Shown here: positions 7,478 to 9,110 of the stretch, one piece after another
Position numbering within the stretch: the stretch's first letter is position 1
How the letters are laid out: every line of letters starts with the position of its first letter
Assembly: GCA_902766185.1 (NCBI GenBank)
Contig: CACXCQ010000306.1
Coordinates: 1-9,110 of the forward strand
Length of the DNA: 9,110 nt
Source of the DNA: an uncultured Eubacteriales bacterium
GTDB lineage: Bacteria > Bacillota > Clostridia > Peptostreptococcales > Anaerovoracaceae
Direction: 5' to 3'
Notes under the pieces: generated by a model
Told to the model about the DNA's origin: nothing
The model's database searches: none
What the model saw: the letters and a program-made list of their open reading frames with translations, nothing else
Translations under genes and position numbers: made by a program

Positions 7478-7498
7478 TCAGGTCAAACGTGGTATAAT
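7470..7498 (+). promoter_or_regulatory. Predicted sigma-70/A promoter for glgA
   Basis: A perfect -10 TATAAT (7493-7498) is preceded by TGG, giving an extended -10 (TGnTATAAT). At 17-bp spacing the -35 position reads TCGCAA (7470-7475), a weak match, as is common for extended -10 promoters. Transcription would start near 7505 and give a leader of about 150 nt to glgA. The element is seen in the sequence; its activity and start point are inferred. Confidence 0.65.
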
Positions 7499-7570
7499 AT
7501 GTGCTTAATCGGCGCTCCGGCGAAGGCAGAAACCATCGTCCGTAAACAAAAGAGCCCGAATAGTATTGTT

Positions 7571-7599
7571 ATTATACATAAATATACGCAAATCCGCAA
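7571..7599 (-). promoter_or_regulatory. Predicted sigma-70/A promoter for the glgC-glgD-GH13 operon
   Basis: On the minus strand TTGCGG (7594-7599) is separated by exactly 17 bp from a perfect TATAAT (7571-7576). The surrounding sequence is AT-rich compared with the genes. Transcription would start near 7564, giving a leader of about 135 nt before glgC. The element lies inside the predicted leader of glgA, so the two promoters face each other. Confidence 0.65.
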
Positions 7600-7627
7600 C
7601 TGCGCATTGCGATTCGGCGGTGCGGAT
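7592..7627 (+). other. Possible stem-loop in the glgA leader RNA
   Basis: ATCCGCA (7592-7598) pairs perfectly with TGCGGAT (7621-7627) around a 22-nt loop. The loop itself contains CGC-ATT-GCG, which could form a small inner hairpin. The stem ends about 11 nt before the glgA Shine-Dalgarno. There is no U-tract, so it is not an intrinsic terminator. It may influence translation or RNA stability, or be fortuitous. Confidence 0.25.
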
Positions 7628-7653
7628 CAGCGTGTTAGAAGGAGACATAGAAC

Positions 7654-9093
7654 ATGAAAAAAGAACAGACGAAGACAAAGATCCTCTTCGTGACGTCGGA
7701 AGCGGTTCCGTTCGTCCACACCGGAGGACTGGGAGAGGTGGCAACAGCTCTGCCCAAAGCACTGAACGCCCGCAAGCAGCAGGATATCGACTGCCGGGTG
7801 ATCCTGCCTTTGTACGGCAGCGTTTCCCAGGAGATGCGGGAGAAGATGGAATTCCTGGGAGCGGGATGCGTGAACCTGTCCTGGCGTGCCCAGCACATGG
7901 GCGTTTTCCAGATGGAGCTGGACGGGGTCATCTATTACTTTATCGATAACGAATATTATTTCCGGCGCAGCAAGCTGTACGGCTATCTCGACGACTGCGA
8001 GCGTTACGCCTATTTCTCAAAGGCTGTATTCGGCGCCCTGCAGTTCATCGATTTCGTTCCGGACATCATCCACGCCAACGACTGGCAGTGCGCGCTGGTG
8101 CCGGTGTATCAGTACGCGGTCTACCGCAGAGAGTTCATGAAGACCATCTTCACCATCCACAATGTCCAGTATCAGGGCCAGTACGGATGGGATGTCATGG
8201 GAGACATCATCGATCTGCCGGGAGATGAGCAGCATCTGCTGGAGTACAAGGGCGGAGTCAATCTGATGAAGGGCGCGGTGGAGTGCGCGGATATCGTGTC
8301 CACGGTGAGCCCCACCTACGCGAAGGAACTGATGGACCCGGCGACGTCCTTCGGTCTGGATCCGATCCTCAGGAAGAACGAGCATAAGATCCGCGGGATC
8401 CTCAACGGCATCGATACCGACATCTACAACCCGTCGAAGGACAGCTCTCTGGTGAAGAATTACTCGTTCCGCCGTCCGGAGGGAAAGGCGGAGTGCCGCA
8501 AGGCGCTGGCAGAAAAGCTGGGCCTGCCTTTGGATGATGATGTGCCGGTGATGGCCATGATCACCCGGATGGTGGAGCCGAAGGGAATGAATCTGGTGAC
8601 CGGCTGCATCGACCGGCTCCTGGACGACGGGGTGGTCCGGTTCGTGCTTCTGGGCACCGGCGATGAGGCTTACGAGGGCTTCTTCCGGCAGCTGGAGGGA
8701 AGACATCCGGGACAGGTCCGGTGCATGCTCGAATTCAACGGGGAGTTTTCCAGACAGATCTACGCGGGAGCGGATATGTTCCTGATGCCCTCCCGGATCG
8801 AAGCCTGCGGACTGGCGCAGATGATCTCCTGCAGATACGGAGCTGTTCCCATCGTGCGCAAGACCGGCGGCCTGGCGGACTCCATCACGGACTGCCGGGG
8901 CGAGAACGGCCGCGGGTTCACCTTCGAGGAATACAGCCCGCAGGAGCTGGAGCGGACCATCCGCGCGGCAGCGGAAATGTTTAAGGATAAGGAAGCCTGG
9001 GCCAAACTGGTGGAACACGACCTGCGGCTGAACTTCGGCTGGAAAAAGGCGGCCGGGATCTACGCGGACATGTACCACGAGGTGATGAAATAG
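7654..9093 (+). CDS. glgA: Glycogen synthase, ADP-glucose dependent (GT5)
   Basis: GlgA transfers glucose from ADP-glucose onto the non-reducing ends of alpha-1,4-glucan chains. The 479-residue length is normal for the family. The N-terminal Rossmann domain shows KILFVTSEAVPF, a GGLGEV loop, HANDWQ and TIHNVQYQGQYGWDV. The linker has ILNGIDTDIYNP. The C-terminal domain has ITRMVEPKG (R305 and K310 align with phosphate-contacting Arg and Lys of the family) and SRIEACGLAQM, where E383 is the first Glu of the EX7E-type motif, followed by PIVRKTGGLADS. Two variations are visible: the KTGGL loop reads HTGGL (H22 in place of Lys), and the common EPCGL reads EACGL. The start is clear, with AAGGAG 9 nt upstream. 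It diverges from glgC across a 224-bp gap, so ADP-glucose synthesis and use can be co-regulated from one region. Confidence 0.97.
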   Translation: MKKEQTKTKILFVTSEAVPFVHTGGLGEVATALPKALNARKQQDIDCRVILPLYGSVSQEMREKMEFLGAGCVNLSWRAQHMGVFQMELDGVIYYFIDNEYYFRRSKLYGYLDDCERYAYFSKAVFGALQFIDFVPDIIHANDWQCALVPVYQYAVYRREFMKTIFTIHNVQYQGQYGWDVMGDIIDLPGDEQHLLEYKGGVNLMKGAVECADIVSTVSPTYAKELMDPATSFGLDPILRKNEHKIRGILNGIDTDIYNPSKDSSLVKNYSFRRPEGKAECRKALAEKLGLPLDDDVPVMAMITRMVEPKGMNLVTGCIDRLLDDGVVRFVLLGTGDEAYEGFFRQLEGRHPGQVRCMLEFNGEFSRQIYAGADMFLMPSRIEACGLAQMISCRYGAVPIVRKTGGLADSITDCRGENGRGFTFEEYSPQELERTIRAAAEMFKDKEAWAKLVEHDLRLNFGWKKAAGIYADMYHEVMK

Positions 9094-9110
9094 GACAGCA
9101 CGCGGCGCTG

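Noticed and set aside
7483..7536. 17-codon minus-strand ORF in the glgC leader as a leader peptide
   Set aside because: It has no convincing Shine-Dalgarno and no regulatory codon run.
7455..7548. Inverted 8-bp pair TGTTTACG (7455-7462) and CGTAAACA (7541-7548) flanking the glgA promoter
   Set aside because: An 8-bp match of this kind is expected about 0.4 times by chance in a gap this size, and neither copy extends further. It could be revisited if conserved.
5981..7657. 558-codon open frame on the plus strand opposite glgD and glgC, reaching the glgA start
   Set aside because: No recognisable domain, and it crosses two well-supported genes and the promoter region.

Overview
The window is a compact glycogen and maltodextrin metabolism locus. 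It most likely comes from a GC-rich member of the Clostridia (Bacillota, possibly Lachnospiraceae-like). The main grounds are a paired catalytic GlgC and degenerate GlgD, an arrangement typical of Bacillota; strong AAGGAG-type ribosome binding sites; and a LytS-type 5TM sensor fused to a SpoIIE/RsbU-type phosphatase. Placement below phylum or class level is inference. Six genes fill nearly all of the sequence. No mobile element, tRNA, rRNA or CRISPR array is visible, and the only substantial gap is 224 bp.

Left part, plus strand (20-3023): malQ (4-alpha-glucanotransferase, GH77) is followed after 7 bp by a membrane-anchored PP2C/SpoIIE-family serine phosphatase. The phosphatase's Shine-Dalgarno lies inside the last malQ codons, so the two look like a translationally coupled pair. 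The promoter is left of the window. This pair meets the next operon tail to tail with 3 bp between stop codons and no visible terminator.

Middle part, minus strand (read right to left, 7429 to 3027): glgC (ADP-glucose pyrophosphorylase), glgD (its non-catalytic homologue, 1 bp after the glgC stop) and a cytoplasmic GH13 alpha-amylase/neopullulanase-like enzyme (16 bp after glgD). These read as a single operon.

Right part, plus strand (7654-9093): glgA (glycogen synthase, GT5) diverges from glgC. The 224-bp gap holds one good promoter-like element for each direction. They are placed face to face, so each lies within the other's predicted leader, and a 14-bp palindrome covers the -35 position of the glgA promoter.

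Together GlgC/GlgD make ADP-glucose and GlgA polymerises it, while the GH13 enzyme and MalQ cut and rearrange alpha-1,4-glucans. The phosphatase is a plausible signalling input. Branching enzyme (GlgB) and glycogen phosphorylase (GlgP) are not in the window. The most unusual points are the sensor-phosphatase tied to malQ, the interlocked divergent promoters, an insertion and short C-terminus in MalQ, and a Gly-Ser tandem-repeat insertion in the GH13 enzyme.
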